Below are positions 1 through 8,695 of a stretch of 64,000 nucleotides of DNA, piece after piece. Origin of the DNA: Brasenia schreberi (lineage: Eukaryota > Streptophyta > Magnoliopsida > Nymphaeales > Cabombaceae). The stretch covers positions 11,895,501 to 11,959,500 of the forward strand of contig JAYKKT010000079.1 of assembly GCA_036023115.1 (NCBI GenBank), read 5' to 3'. Numbering within the stretch: position 1 is the stretch's first letter; each line of letters starts with the position of its first letter. The notes below the pieces were generated by a model. It saw nothing but the letters and a program-made list of their open reading frames with translations. It was not told the DNA's origin and searched no databases. Both the position numbers and the translations under genes were made by a program.

Positions 1-703
1 CTTGGCCGTTGCCTTGAGGGTAGTAGGGCGAGGAGAAGTGGTGAGTTATGCCATACATGTTGCACAACTTAACCATCCGCTCGTTCTTGAATGGGGTACC
101 ATTATCAGATACAAGGTCTCGTGAAACCCCAAATCGAGCCAAGATATTCCTCCGGATGAAAGCCACCACATGTTGCCCCATTACATTGGTTAGGGAAATG
201 GCTTCCACCCATTTGGAGAAATACTCCGTGGCTGCTAAAATAAATCAATGCCCATTCGAGGCCTTTGGAAATATTGGGCCTACAATGTCAAACGCCCACA
301 TGGTAAATGGCCAGGGGCTGACCACGGAATGCAATGCAGATGAAGGGATATGAATGGCGTGCCCATGCACTTGACACGGATGACACTTCCTAACATGATC
401 GTGACAATCCTTTTTCAGGGTGGACCAAAAATAGCCCCCTCTAAGTATTTTCATTGCCATCATGTTGGCATTAACATGACCTCCACATTCTCCATCGTGG
501 AACTCATGCATCACTATCCTAGCCTCCTCTAGGTCGATACACCTAAGCAGAATGCCGGTAAAACTTTTTTTGTATAAAACCCCACCCAGAATGGTGTATC
601 GGGTCGAAATCTTACGAATGAATGCCTTATCTTTGGATGTGGCATCCTCGGTAAATCCCCCATTTTCTAAAAATTGTTTTGTCATAAAACCAGGGTTTTT
701 CAA
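1..703 (-). pseudogene. Tat-1 integrase, N-terminal zinc domain and start of the catalytic core
   Basis: Translation of 245-703 gives an H2C2 zinc-binding domain (His, His, then the pair CHPC within KCHPCQVHG), followed by the core start WAFDIVGP, which carries the first catalytic Asp. A TGA at 245-247 then interrupts the frame. Downstream bases 1-244 continue the same protein (ATEYFSKWVEA, then SDNGTPFKN with the second Asp, then SPYYPQGNGQ). The stop is at the position where Tat-4 reads Arg, which fits CGA to TGA. The catalytic Glu and the C-terminus lie outside the window. In an active element this enzyme inserts the DNA copy into the host chromosome. Confidence 0.88.
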
Positions 704-1719
704 TAGACTCTGGGTTGTTTTGGTAAATATCCTGAAATGGGATCGACCTTCAGGGCTGAACCCAAGGAGGAGAGGGCATCGGTGATGCCATTGTCCTCTC
801 TTCCTACGTGTGTGAGTTTACACGACTGGAAGGATTGGACCAATCGAGTGGCCAACTCGTGATATGGAAGTAGTTTCTCATTATGTACTTGCCAAATTTT
901 TAAAACCTGGTTTATGACAAGGAGTGAATCTCCAAAGACCTCAATGCACGATGCCCCTAGAGTTTTTGAAATCCTTAAGCCTTGTATGAGTGCTTCATAC
1001 TCAGCTACGTTGTTGGAACATTCGAAATCTAAGCGGACTGCTATGGGAATCTCGCCCTTTTCAGGGGAGATTAGGATGACCCCAGCACCAGCCCCTCGTT
1101 GGTTTCGTGCCCCATCGAAGTGCATCTTCCACACTTGGTTTTTGAAAGAATTTGCCAAAATGTGGTTTTGAAAATGGTTTTGCAATATGCCTTCATCAAG
1201 CATTTCAGCAAGAGTGGGATATGCATCCTCTAAGGGGAATTCAGCCACGTAATCTGCTAGGGCTTGCCCCTTAATGGAGATCTGGTGATGGTATTTCAGA
1301 TCATACTCCATTAGAAGGAGTTGCCATTTGCCCAATCTACCCGTGAGAATGGGTTTTTCGAACAAGTGCTTGATTGGATCAAGCTTGGACACTATCCAGA
1401 TCACATGATCTAGGAAATAGTGTCTGAATTTCCGGCAGGCCCAGACTAGGGCCAAGCACGTCTTCTCCATGGCTTGATAATTTCGTTCATAAGCTAAGAG
1501 AGTTTTCGAAATATAGTAGATGGCATACTCCTTATGCGTGTCATCCTCGTATTGAGCCAACAGGGCTCCTAAAGCATTTACATGCACGGAGATGTATAAT
1601 AAAAGCGGTTTTCCTTGCTTTAGAGGTTTCAAAACGGGGGGATTAACCAAGTATGCCTTCAGTCTCTCGAAGGACTTTTGGCATTCATCATCCCATAAGA
1701 ATTTTGTATCCTTCCTCAA
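700..1719 (-). CDS. Tat-1 tandem RNase H domains (decayed Ty3-type plus archaeal-type)
   Basis: A 339-residue open frame. Residues about 8-165 are the RT connection and Ty3-type RNase H: LLLYISVHVNALGALLAQ stands where an active enzyme has its first catalytic Asp, so this domain looks catalytically dead, as is known for the Tat clade. Residues about 195-320 are a second, archaeal-type RNase H with the acidic set visible: D202 (FDGA), E240 (AEYEAL), D264 (FGDSLLV) and D314 (ITDALSSL). The second domain would remove the RNA template during reverse transcription. The frame is separated from RT upstream by the TAG at 1789-1791 and runs on toward integrase. It is a fragment of one polyprotein, not a separate gene. 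Confidence 0.9.
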   Translation of the reverse strand: MRKDTKFLWDDECQKSFERLKAYLVNPPVLKPLKQGKPLLLYISVHVNALGALLAQYEDDTHKEYAIYYISKTLLAYERNYQAMEKTCLALVWACRKFRHYFLDHVIWIVSKLDPIKHLFEKPILTGRLGKWQLLLMEYDLKYHHQISIKGQALADYVAEFPLEDAYPTLAEMLDEGILQNHFQNHILANSFKNQVWKMHFDGARNQRGAGAGVILISPEKGEIPIAVRLDFECSNNVAEYEALIQGLRISKTLGASCIEVFGDSLLVINQVLKIWQVHNEKLLPYHELATRLVQSFQSCKLTHVGREDNGITDALSSLGSALKVDPISGYLPKQPRVY

Positions 1720-1788
1720 CAGTTTGTTGAAGGGTTCGCATCTAGTTGCCAGATTCGATATGAATCGGCAAACGGATTGTAAACGACC

Positions 1789-3165
1789 CTAGAGGCTACG
1801 GATTTGGGTGAGATTGGAGGGTGGAGCCATGTCTATGATGGCTCGACACTTAGAGGAGTCGACTTCTATTCCCCTTTGGCTCACCATAAAGCCTAGAAGC
1901 TTCCCTGATTCTACACCGAACACACATTTTTGAGGGTTTATCTTTACTTTGTAAAGCCTAAGCCTTTCGAAAATCTTTTGTAAACATTTGATATGGGTGC
2001 ATCGGGTTTTGGATTTCGCCAAGAGATCATCTACATACACTTCTAAAAGCACATGAATTTGATCATGGAAGATCGTGGTCATGGCTCGTTGGTATGTTGC
2101 GCCGACATTTTTCAAACCAAAGGGCATGACTGTATAGCAGTACGTGCCCCATGGGGTCATGAAGGTGGTCTTACCCTGATCTCGTGGGCTTAGTTTGATT
2201 TGATTATAGCCTGAATAGCCATCCATGAATGAAAACATTTCATGATTTGCAGTACTATCGACTATCAAATCTATGTTTGGTAAAGGATAATTATCCTTTG
2301 GAGTGGCTTTATTCAGGTTTCTGAAATCGATGCATATTCGAATTTTCCCATTGGTTTTTCGAACCACAACGATATTTGACAACCAATCAGAATACGCAAT
2401 GGGTTTTATAAATCCGGCTTTTAGCAGATCTTCTAAACCCTCTTTGACTTGCGTGTGTACATTCGGGTGTATTTTTCTAAGCTTCTGCTTTATGGGTTTT
2501 ACACCTGCATCTAAGGGAAGACGATGCTCGACAATGCTGGGATCTATGCCCGGCATGTCTTCATACGTCCATGCAAACACATCTAAATAGGTTCGTAGAA
2601 ATGCAATGAATGCTAACTTTTCAGTTTCATGCAAGCATGCGCATATTTTGATGGTTTTGGGATTGGAATCATCCCCTAGGTTCACCTCTATGAAATCTCC
2701 TCCTACTGATTGGGAAGGTCTTTCAAAATTGAGAATTCTATGAAATTCTGGGAGCTCAGAAGTGGGATCATCCTCAGGGGGATCCACTTCTGGGCTTTGA
2801 TCATTCTCGTGGGCTATAGACCTGAGGGAACTTGATGCGTGGTTTTCAAAATGACCTGGTTTTGTACTTAGATTTTCAAGTGATTTCGAAATTTTTGGTC
2901 TGGCTATGCAGACGACGTTTCTTTCGAAATCCTTTTCTTTTGCCAAAGTCCTACCAGGAGCAGCTATGTACAAAATCTTTTTGGTATTTTCCAAATTTTC
3001 GATTTTTTTGGGTTTTTGTAAAACAAGAACTTTGGGAACTATACAAAGCACTCTTTTTTCGAGTTTTTGTTTTTCCATTGTTTTTGGTTTTTCTTGTTTT
3101 TCAATTTTTTTGATTTTAAGTTTTTCAAATGTTTTTGTATTTTTAGAAAAGGGATCTTCCGTCAT
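1789..3165 (-). CDS. Tat-1 reverse transcriptase with Lys-rich N-terminal linker
   Basis: A 458-residue frame. Residues 1-130 are a low-complexity Lys/Glu-rich linker with repeated short motifs around CI.PK. RT follows from about 225: KQKLRKIHPNVHTQVKEGLEDLL, WLSNIVVVRKTNGKIR, the palm motif SFMDGYSGYNQIKL (D315), MPFGLKNVGATYQRAM, the YVDD box at 377-380, then LLGFMVSQRGIEVD. The frame ends at TAG 1789-1791 within RSL*GRLQ, where a Gln codon is expected. Tat-7 has a stop (TAA) in the same codon. It would copy element RNA into DNA in cytoplasmic particles. Confidence 0.93.
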   Translation of the reverse strand: MTEDPFSKNTKTFEKLKIKKIEKQEKPKTMEKQKLEKRVLCIVPKVLVLQKPKKIENLENTKKILYIAAPGRTLAKEKDFERNVVCIARPKISKSLENLSTKPGHFENHASSSLRSIAHENDQSPEVDPPEDDPTSELPEFHRILNFERPSQSVGGDFIEVNLGDDSNPKTIKICACLHETEKLAFIAFLRTYLDVFAWTYEDMPGIDPSIVEHRLPLDAGVKPIKQKLRKIHPNVHTQVKEGLEDLLKAGFIKPIAYSDWLSNIVVVRKTNGKIRICIDFRNLNKATPKDNYPLPNIDLIVDSTANHEMFSFMDGYSGYNQIKLSPRDQGKTTFMTPWGTYCYTVMPFGLKNVGATYQRAMTTIFHDQIHVLLEVYVDDLLAKSKTRCTHIKCLQKIFERLRLYKVKINPQKCVFGVESGKLLGFMVSQRGIEVDSSKCRAIIDMAPPSNLTQIRSL

Positions 3166-3190
3166 ACCTACAAAGGGAAAACACTACGGG

Positions 3191-3637
3191 TTAGACTCGG
3201 AATAGGAGGTCTAAATCGTAGGTCTCTTCTAAGGCAGGCTCCGGGGCACCCTTGACCCAGGTAGTCACAGGGGGTGGCTCCGGCGGTATTCGGGGAGTAT
3301 AGCCGATCCCATATCGGCTTGGGTTGGCCCTAGGAAGGATGGGCTCTAGGAGACCCTGATTCTGCGCCCCTAGACTCTTGTAGGGCGTGTAGCCCATGTT
3401 CAACAACATGTTCCACGACTTTTTGTTTTTTGAAAAGGTTGGATACAAGTCATAGTCCTGGAACATGCTATCGTCCATATTAGGCTCGTATGGCCTCTTG
3501 TCCAGGGGCTTTGGAAATAGGGAACGGTTGGGTTTTCCTAGGAGGATTAAAGTCGGGAGGGGGCCTGCTTTGGGTGGCCCCTTCACACATACAACCTTCC
3601 TAGGGTTGTTCAACACGAGCCGAGGTGGCTCAACCAT
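3191..3637 (-). CDS. Tat-1 protease-RT spacer with G-patch-like motif
   Basis: A 148-residue frame between protease and RT. It contains MDDSMFQDYDLYPTFSK, then WNMLLNMGYTPYKSLGAQNQ and a Gly/Pro stretch (PSRYGIGYTP), resembling a G-patch (a Gly-rich RNA-binding motif of the form hGhxxxxGLGxxxxG). The same block occurs in Tat-7 (43426-43740) and Tat-8 (about 36600-36870), so it is a conserved part of this family's polyprotein. The G-patch assignment comes from the pattern only. Stops and a short non-coding stretch separate it from protease (3638-3805). Confidence 0.65.
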   Translation of the reverse strand: MVEPPRLVLNNPRKVVCVKGPPKAGPLPTLILLGKPNRSLFPKPLDKRPYEPNMDDSMFQDYDLYPTFSKNKKSWNMLLNMGYTPYKSLGAQNQGLLEPILPRANPSRYGIGYTPRIPPEPPPVTTWVKGAPEPALEETYDLDLLFRV

Positions 3638-3805
3638 AATTTGCCCCAGGTTAGCCTCATGGGCCTGGGAGCTTGATAAACAAGGGGAGTTTATGATCCC
3701 CTAAAGCTGTGGGTGACTCTCACCTAGGATCACTACGACCTAGTCCCTAAAAGGGATCTTGACACACCTATGAAAGGTGGATGGCACAGCACACAAACTG
3801 TGTAT

Positions 3806-4789
3806 CTAGGGCCATCCGAGCAACCGGTTATAATGGGGGTAGATGTCCAAGACATGGAACACCCCCGTGTGTTCGATCCCTCCCGTTTCCATTGGGAGTT
3901 CGATGGATCCTAAAGGTCTAGACGCATTCCCATCGTATCCAGTGATAACGATGGGGCTTGGGTTCACTGAAGTCAAGGTGACTCCGATTTTGTACGCCAC
4001 ATGAAGTGGAAGGATGTTGATCCCTCCTCCACCATCGACTAGGCACCTGTCCAGAGAGTAGTTGTTTAGAACCACCTCGATATGTAGGGCCTGGTTATGG
4101 GTTTCGTATGGTCTATCTACATCATCTTCCGAGAAAGTGATGGGCAATTTTGCTCCTAATAAAGCCACTTGGGCAGACAAACATTCCAGACTTATGTTCG
4201 AATCAACCTTGGCCCTTTCTAGAATTTTCTCTAATACAAGTCTATGCCTAAGCGAGGCTTTTATAAGCTCTAGGATAGACATGTGAATAGGAATCTTTGA
4301 AAGGTGGTTTTCGAAGTCATAAGGATTTAGGATGACTTTGTCCTTATCTGCTTTTGGCAGACCACTAGGGATACATGCTTTTGAGGGGCCAGGCACACTG
4401 ACCACCTTTTGAGCACCTTGAAGGTGCGGTGGTTGATAGATCCTCCCGAATCTAGTGACTTCCCCCACGACCAGCCTAGAGTTCGTGCTAAACATGGCTC
4501 TAAGGATGAGCTGAGGAGAACCTTGGATTCTCAAAACTGGTTTTACCAGGGATTCCACCTTTGGTGGTCCCCGAATGACGACTTGGGCAGGCCTCTTGTA
4601 TAGTACAAGGATGGGCGCACAGGTAGGTCGACCAGGTTCTGGCTTTCGCGCTAGTTCCTTGGAAATGGTGAGGGTACATACCTCCTTTCCTTTCCCACTG
4701 CCACTGGCGTGTTTGGGAAAGGGTTCCTTGAAGATAGCTTGAGGTGGCTCAGGTTCCGCAGTGACCTGGAGCCGACCTTCTGCTATCAA
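3806..4789 (-). CDS. Tat-1 aspartic protease region
   Basis: A 327-residue frame. Residues 1-200 are Pro-rich linker with a repeated GPPK/VVIRGPP pattern. The retropepsin core begins near residue 232: HIEVVLNNYSLDRCLVDGGGGINILP, with the catalytic Asp at 252 in VDGG. Most retropepsins read DTG or DSG; DGG is also found in Tat-7. The flap region follows (GYDGNASRPLGSIELPM), and the frame ends at LLGWP. It would cleave the gag-pol polyprotein. It lies between gag (zinc knuckle at about 4800-4870) and the G-patch-like spacer. Confidence 0.82.
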   Translation of the reverse strand: MIAEGRLQVTAEPEPPQAIFKEPFPKHASGSGKGKEVCTLTISKELARKPEPGRPTCAPILVLYKRPAQVVIRGPPKVESLVKPVLRIQGSPQLILRAMFSTNSRLVVGEVTRFGRIYQPPHLQGAQKVVSVPGPSKACIPSGLPKADKDKVILNPYDFENHLSKIPIHMSILELIKASLRHRLVLEKILERAKVDSNISLECLSAQVALLGAKLPITFSEDDVDRPYETHNQALHIEVVLNNYSLDRCLVDGGGGINILPLHVAYKIGVTLTSVNPSPIVITGYDGNASRPLGSIELPMETGGIEHTGVFHVLDIYPHYNRLLGWP

Positions 4790-4861
4790 GTTCTCAATTT
4801 TATTTAAGAGAGAGAAGCAGCGTTTGGTATCATGGCCTTTGAGCCGATGATACTTACAAAA

Positions 4862-5467
4862 TCAATTTAAATATCCCCCTTTGGAAGTGACTCCTTCGGG
4901 GATTTCAGGGAGTTCTATCATGCCCTGGGCAAGCAGGAGGTCTAGGACCTCCGACACAGGTTGCCCCAGCGGAGTATACTCCCGTTTTTTAACCGGTTTT
5001 TGAAAATTGCGCTCCCTCTTATTTTCTAATTTTTCAAAATTTTTGGAAGTGCCCGCTGCGCCTGGGTCCACCCGGACATTGGCGATTTTATGGGGCTTTG
5101 CCCCTTTGTCCGTCGTGGGCAGCCCATATGCGATGGGCTTTTCCAAATGGGTTTTTGAAACGACACTTCCTTTCCATAAGTGATCGTATGTCCCTTTTCG
5201 CAAGTTGGTTTCGAAAAGGGAAGCCTTTTTTATCAACTTATGGAAAGTTGAAATCTCATGGAGCGAGAGAAGGGTTTTTAACTCGCTTTTAAAATTATCC
5301 AGGATAAGCATTACTACGCATCCTTCGGATATGGGCTCTCGCACTTGGCCCAAAAGCGACCTCCATCTTATAATGAAGGCATGTACGTCTTCGTTCATGC
5401 CTTGCTTTGTATCCCCTAAGGTATTCAGAGTCGGCGTGACTTCTACGTTGTGTGCAAATCTTTGCAT
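4862..5467 (-). CDS. Tat-1 gag, capsid C-terminal part
   Basis: A 201-residue frame with the Retrotrans_gag signature: MQRFAHNVEVTPTLNTLG followed by FIIRWRSLLGQV, then a basic tail. Past the stop at 4862-4864, the next bases still encode a CCHC-like zinc knuckle (CKYHRLKGHD) that in Tat-7 is in frame. It continues the frame at 5501-6070; the break between the two is a TAG in YDLS*FATFEE (Tat-7 has CAA there). It would form the virus-like particle. Confidence 0.85.
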   Translation of the reverse strand: MQRFAHNVEVTPTLNTLGDTKQGMNEDVHAFIIRWRSLLGQVREPISEGCVVMLILDNFKSELKTLLSLHEISTFHKLIKKASLFETNLRKGTYDHLWKGSVVSKTHLEKPIAYGLPTTDKGAKPHKIANVRVDPGAAGTSKNFEKLENKRERNFQKPVKKREYTPLGQPVSEVLDLLLAQGMIELPEIPEGVTSKGGYLN

Positions 5468-5500
5468 GAAGCTGTTCGCTAACTCTTCAAAGGTAGCAAA

Positions 5501-6070
5501 CTAGCTTAAGTCGTAGGAAGCCAGCCATTTGGCAGCTGTGCCTTTAAGGGATAAAGGGAACCAATACACCCATTTCATCAAGTCCTTTTTCTTCTTATGG
5601 GCTCGACGCGAGAAAAGCTGCAAGTGATACCTAGGGTCTCCCATGCCATCATACCGATGGAAGTTCGGTATTTCATTGTCACTGTCTGTTTCGTAATCCA
5701 TAGGAAGGAAATCAGAAAGGGCGTAGTTTCTTTTCTCTTTATTCTGCCCTTTCAGCAACTGCTGTAGGGCTTTACGGTCCTTTTGTGTGAAGGACTCGTG
5801 GTATTGGTTGCCTTCCATTACGGAGGCCTCTTTGTGCTTGCGAGGTTTTTCAGATTTCTTTTTAGGCCTTTGTTCACCGTTCGATGAACATGAATTGCCT
5901 ACTTCAGCCTCTTGGCTGAGAGCATCGATTTTGGCCTCAAACTCCCTTCTCAAGTCCTCGATTTCATCTAGTTTTATTTTGTTTTTGAAAATCCTCCTAG
6001 AGTGAGAACTTGATGCGCATGAGCCTTGGCTCGACACTTCACTTGGATTGGATTTTGACATGCTTTTCAA
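5501..6070 (-). CDS. Tat-1 gag, N-terminal part
   Basis: A 189-residue frame starting at the ATG at 6068-6070, the first Met after the primer site. It has a Ser-rich N-terminus, a short charged helix (residues about 34-55, DEIEDLRREFEAKIDALSQ, possible coiled coil), a Lys-rich stretch (RPKKKSEKPRKHKEAS) and the start of capsid (WVYWFPLSLKGTAAKWLASYDLS). TAG at 5501-5503 ends it. Only about 112 bases separate the primer site from this ATG, so there is no extra ORF before gag as in Ogre elements. An acceptor-like TACTTAG lies at 6087-6093, just before the ATG. Confidence 0.85.
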   Translation of the reverse strand: MKSMSKSNPSEVSSQGSCASSSHSRRIFKNKIKLDEIEDLRREFEAKIDALSQEAEVGNSCSSNGEQRPKKKSEKPRKHKEASVMEGNQYHESFTQKDRKALQQLLKGQNKEKRNYALSDFLPMDYETDSDNEIPNFHRYDGMGDPRYHLQLFSRRAHKKKKDLMKWVYWFPLSLKGTAAKWLASYDLS

Positions 6071-6182
6071 GCTTTTTCAAAATGTCCTAAGTACAAGCAA
6101 AGAAAACAAGTTAAAATGACACCTTTTACAAAATTTTCGCAAGACTTCTACTTAAAACAAACTCGATTTTTGAAAGGCTCAC

Positions 6183-6200
6183 GTCCCACCGGGCATGCCA
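6183..6200 (-). other. Tat-1 primer binding site
   Basis: The plus strand reads GTCCCACCGGGCATGCCA, so the element strand begins TGGCATGCCC directly inside the 5' LTR. The identical 18 bases occur at 26231, 38478 and 49286. I could not assign the primer tRNA from memory. Confidence 0.85.
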
Positions 6201-6809
6201 ATCTCTGTAGATGCATGAAAATCCCCGCCTCTCGCCTTTTCAGGGCTCGGAGCAGATCCTCTCTTGTGTCTAAGGCCTATGTATGCAAACAGGGCGTGCC
6301 AGCTAGCTTACCTAAGCTAGCAAAGATATATTTAACACTGACTTCTAAACGTGGCGACTGTGAGCAAGTAAGCTCTTGTCGTCGCAGACCTTCTTGCACC
6401 GATGCGCAAGGGTCAGTCTGTACGCTTTGCAAAAATCGAGTTTTGGGATAGAAAGCCTACGAAGCAGTTTGAGGTGTCTATTTCGGGTCTTTTAAATGCG
6501 ATTGCATGTTTTAGATCACGTGGATTTGCACGTGCCTAAGTCTTTTCTTTTATCCCTTTTCGGGCCACCTAGTTTGTGTGTTATGAACACTCCACTACAT
6601 GGGCGAATTCGAGCGGGGCTTGCTTTAATGCAATATGCGTCCTACCTCGTGGTATGGCGTAGATGCAATGCAAACTCACGCTACTCCAAAGGGAAAACCC
6701 GAAATGTAAAGACAATACTGAAGGGAAATAACCAAAGGGAAATAACCGAAGAGAAATAACCGAAGGGAGATATGTATATAGAGTATGTATATGAGCCCTT
6801 ACTCGGGTC

Positions 6810-7170
6810 TTGCAAATAAGAGCGAAGGCTCAATGTGGGTGCGTGCTTGAATTGAAAGACTTACACACATGACATGAAATTAAACCCAAATATAAATTGC
6901 AGTATGGCCTTGACTAAGGTCTTGGGAGTAAGAGCGAAGGCTCAATGTGTGTGAGAGTGCTTGAATTGAAGTACTACGCACACGACATAAATGAAACCCA
7001 AATATAACTGCAATAAGGCCTTTACTAAGGTCTTGGGAGTAAGAGCGAAGGCTCAATGTGTGTGAGAGTGCTTGAATTGAAAGACTTACACACACGACAT
7101 GAAATAAAACCCAAATAGTATAGGTCGGCCCTTACTTGGGTCTTTCAAATAAGAGCGAAGGGTCAATGTG
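6810..7170 (-). repeat. About 111-bp tandem modules in the Tat-1 LTR
   Basis: GAGCGAAGGCTC recurs at 6820, 6932 and 7043, with a mutated copy at 7153 (spacing 112, 111, 110). Each unit also holds a GGCCTT...AAGGTC-type inverted pair and an ACACAC-rich segment. The same modules occur in the Tat-2, Tat-3, Tat-8 and Tat-9 LTRs. Confidence 0.85.
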
Positions 7171-8396
7171 TGTGAGAGTTCTTGAATTGAAAGACAACGC
7201 ACCCAACTTAAGCAAAACCCTTCGAAAATGAAAGTATATGTATATACTTATGTATTAGGGGCTGATTAGCCCCGTGTGTGTTCAAAATCGTGCACGCTAA
7301 GAGAGTGCACGTGTGTGGATGTGCCAAGCCACGTTATTACAAGCAGGGGGAGACTATGCTCCGTTATTACAACCCCGTATCAAATTGAATCTCAAGCAAG
7401 TATGCAACTAAAGACCGAGTTTAGGCACTTACGAGTAGCTGGTCCGTAGAGGCCTTGCTTGAGCGTGGGCTTGGCCTTCGCCTTGGGCTGCAAACGGGAG
7501 CTCCGCGAGGGTGAATAACAAAGGGTGTTGGCCGGCTGCAAATGGGGCGCGGGATAGGTGCCTTGATGGTGGCCGGCTGCAAGCAAGGGTGTCGCCTTAG
7601 TGTGGGGGATTAAAGGGGCTGGGCCAAGTGAGTATGTAGGGTCACTAAGAGAGTATAGAGTGTTAGGGAGTATGGACCTAAGGGGAGCTTAAGGGAAGGC
7701 CGAATGAAAGGGATAGTCGGTTGGAGTGGCCGACTAGGGGAATGTGGTGGTGGCGGGTTGCTAGGATGACTAATTCTGGAGTATGGGAAGGTAGCTAGTT
7801 AGGTGATGGGGCTAGGTGGTAGTGGGGATAGTGGGTGTAAGGGAGTGTTATGGGCAGGTCTTAGGAAATCTAATAGGGTGGCCGGGTGTAGTTAGGGGAG
7901 TTAGGTAGTGGCAAATGGCTGGGGCGGCTAAGGTTTGGCCGAGTGGGAGTGGTGGCGGCAAGGGGATGATGTGTAGGTAAGGTGGTGGTATGGTATGGTG
8001 GGTGGCTGGGAGTGGAGAGGGAGTAGAGAAGGAGCTAGGTAGAGTGTGGGGTACTGACCGAATGGAGAGAAGATGGCGCTCGGCTGGAAGGAAGCTGAGC
8101 AGGTAGTGAGGCTCGGCCGGGAGGTGGTGGAGATGGCGGTGCAAGTGGTAGTGGGATGGAGGGATGGTGGTGGTGCAGGCGGAGCAGGTGGAGCAGGGTT
8201 CGGCTGGGCTGGGAAGTGGGGTCCCGGCTGGGCTTGGGGAAGGCGATTGGATTCGAAAAACCCGCCCCCAAGGGGAGGGGTTTATATAGGGATGGGTAGG
8301 TCGGTTAGGGCTGGGTTTGGGGTAGTGGTTAGGTGGTTTAGGTAGCTTGGTATGAAGATAAGGTGGGCTGGAAAGGGTTGGGCCAAATATTTTAAA

Positions 8397-8695
8397 TACT
8401 AGTGGTTTGGGTAGATTGTGGGCTAGGGGTGGTTTAGGGGTTTAGGGCTAGGTTAGGTGGTTGGGTTTTAGGGTGAGGTTTAGTGAGCTAGGTTAGGTGA
8501 TTAGGCTAGGTTTAGGCTAGGTTTAGGGAAATTAACCTAGGTTTAGGGAAGGATTAGGGAAGTGGGTTAGGTGATTAGGTTGGGATTAGGCCGAGATTAG
8601 GGAAGTGGGTTAGGTGATTAGGCTCAGATTAGGGGTGGATTAGGGTGGTAGGCTAGGATTAGGTGTTTTGAGTTAGGTTTAGGTGAAGGAGCTCC
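8397..8695. repeat. TTAGG-rich low-complexity tract in the Tat-1 LTR
   Basis: Irregular repeats of GGTTTAGG, GGTTAGGT and GATTAGG. The complementary CCTAACC/CCTAAACC tract occurs in Tat-3 (about 9780-10130) and Tat-2 (about 11440-11700). It is part of the LTR upstream of the TATA box. Confidence 0.8.

Noticed and set aside
48..353. Plus-strand open frames over 1-6100 (for example 48-353, 914-1171, 2303-2590, 2832-3205)
   Set aside because: They are complements of the Tat-1 polyprotein frames, whose minus-strand translations carry the family motifs.
1592..1792. tRNA genes or rRNA anywhere in the window
   Set aside because: No cloverleaf with T-arm and anticodon arm and no conserved rRNA sequence was seen by eye; the conserved 18-mers are primer sites complementary to a tRNA end, not tRNA genes.
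8397..8695. Possible interstitial telomere tract
   Set aside because: The repeat is irregular (GGTTAGGT, GATTAGG, GGTTTAGG) and recurs in other LTR copies, so it is LTR low-complexity sequence and not TTTAGGG arrays.
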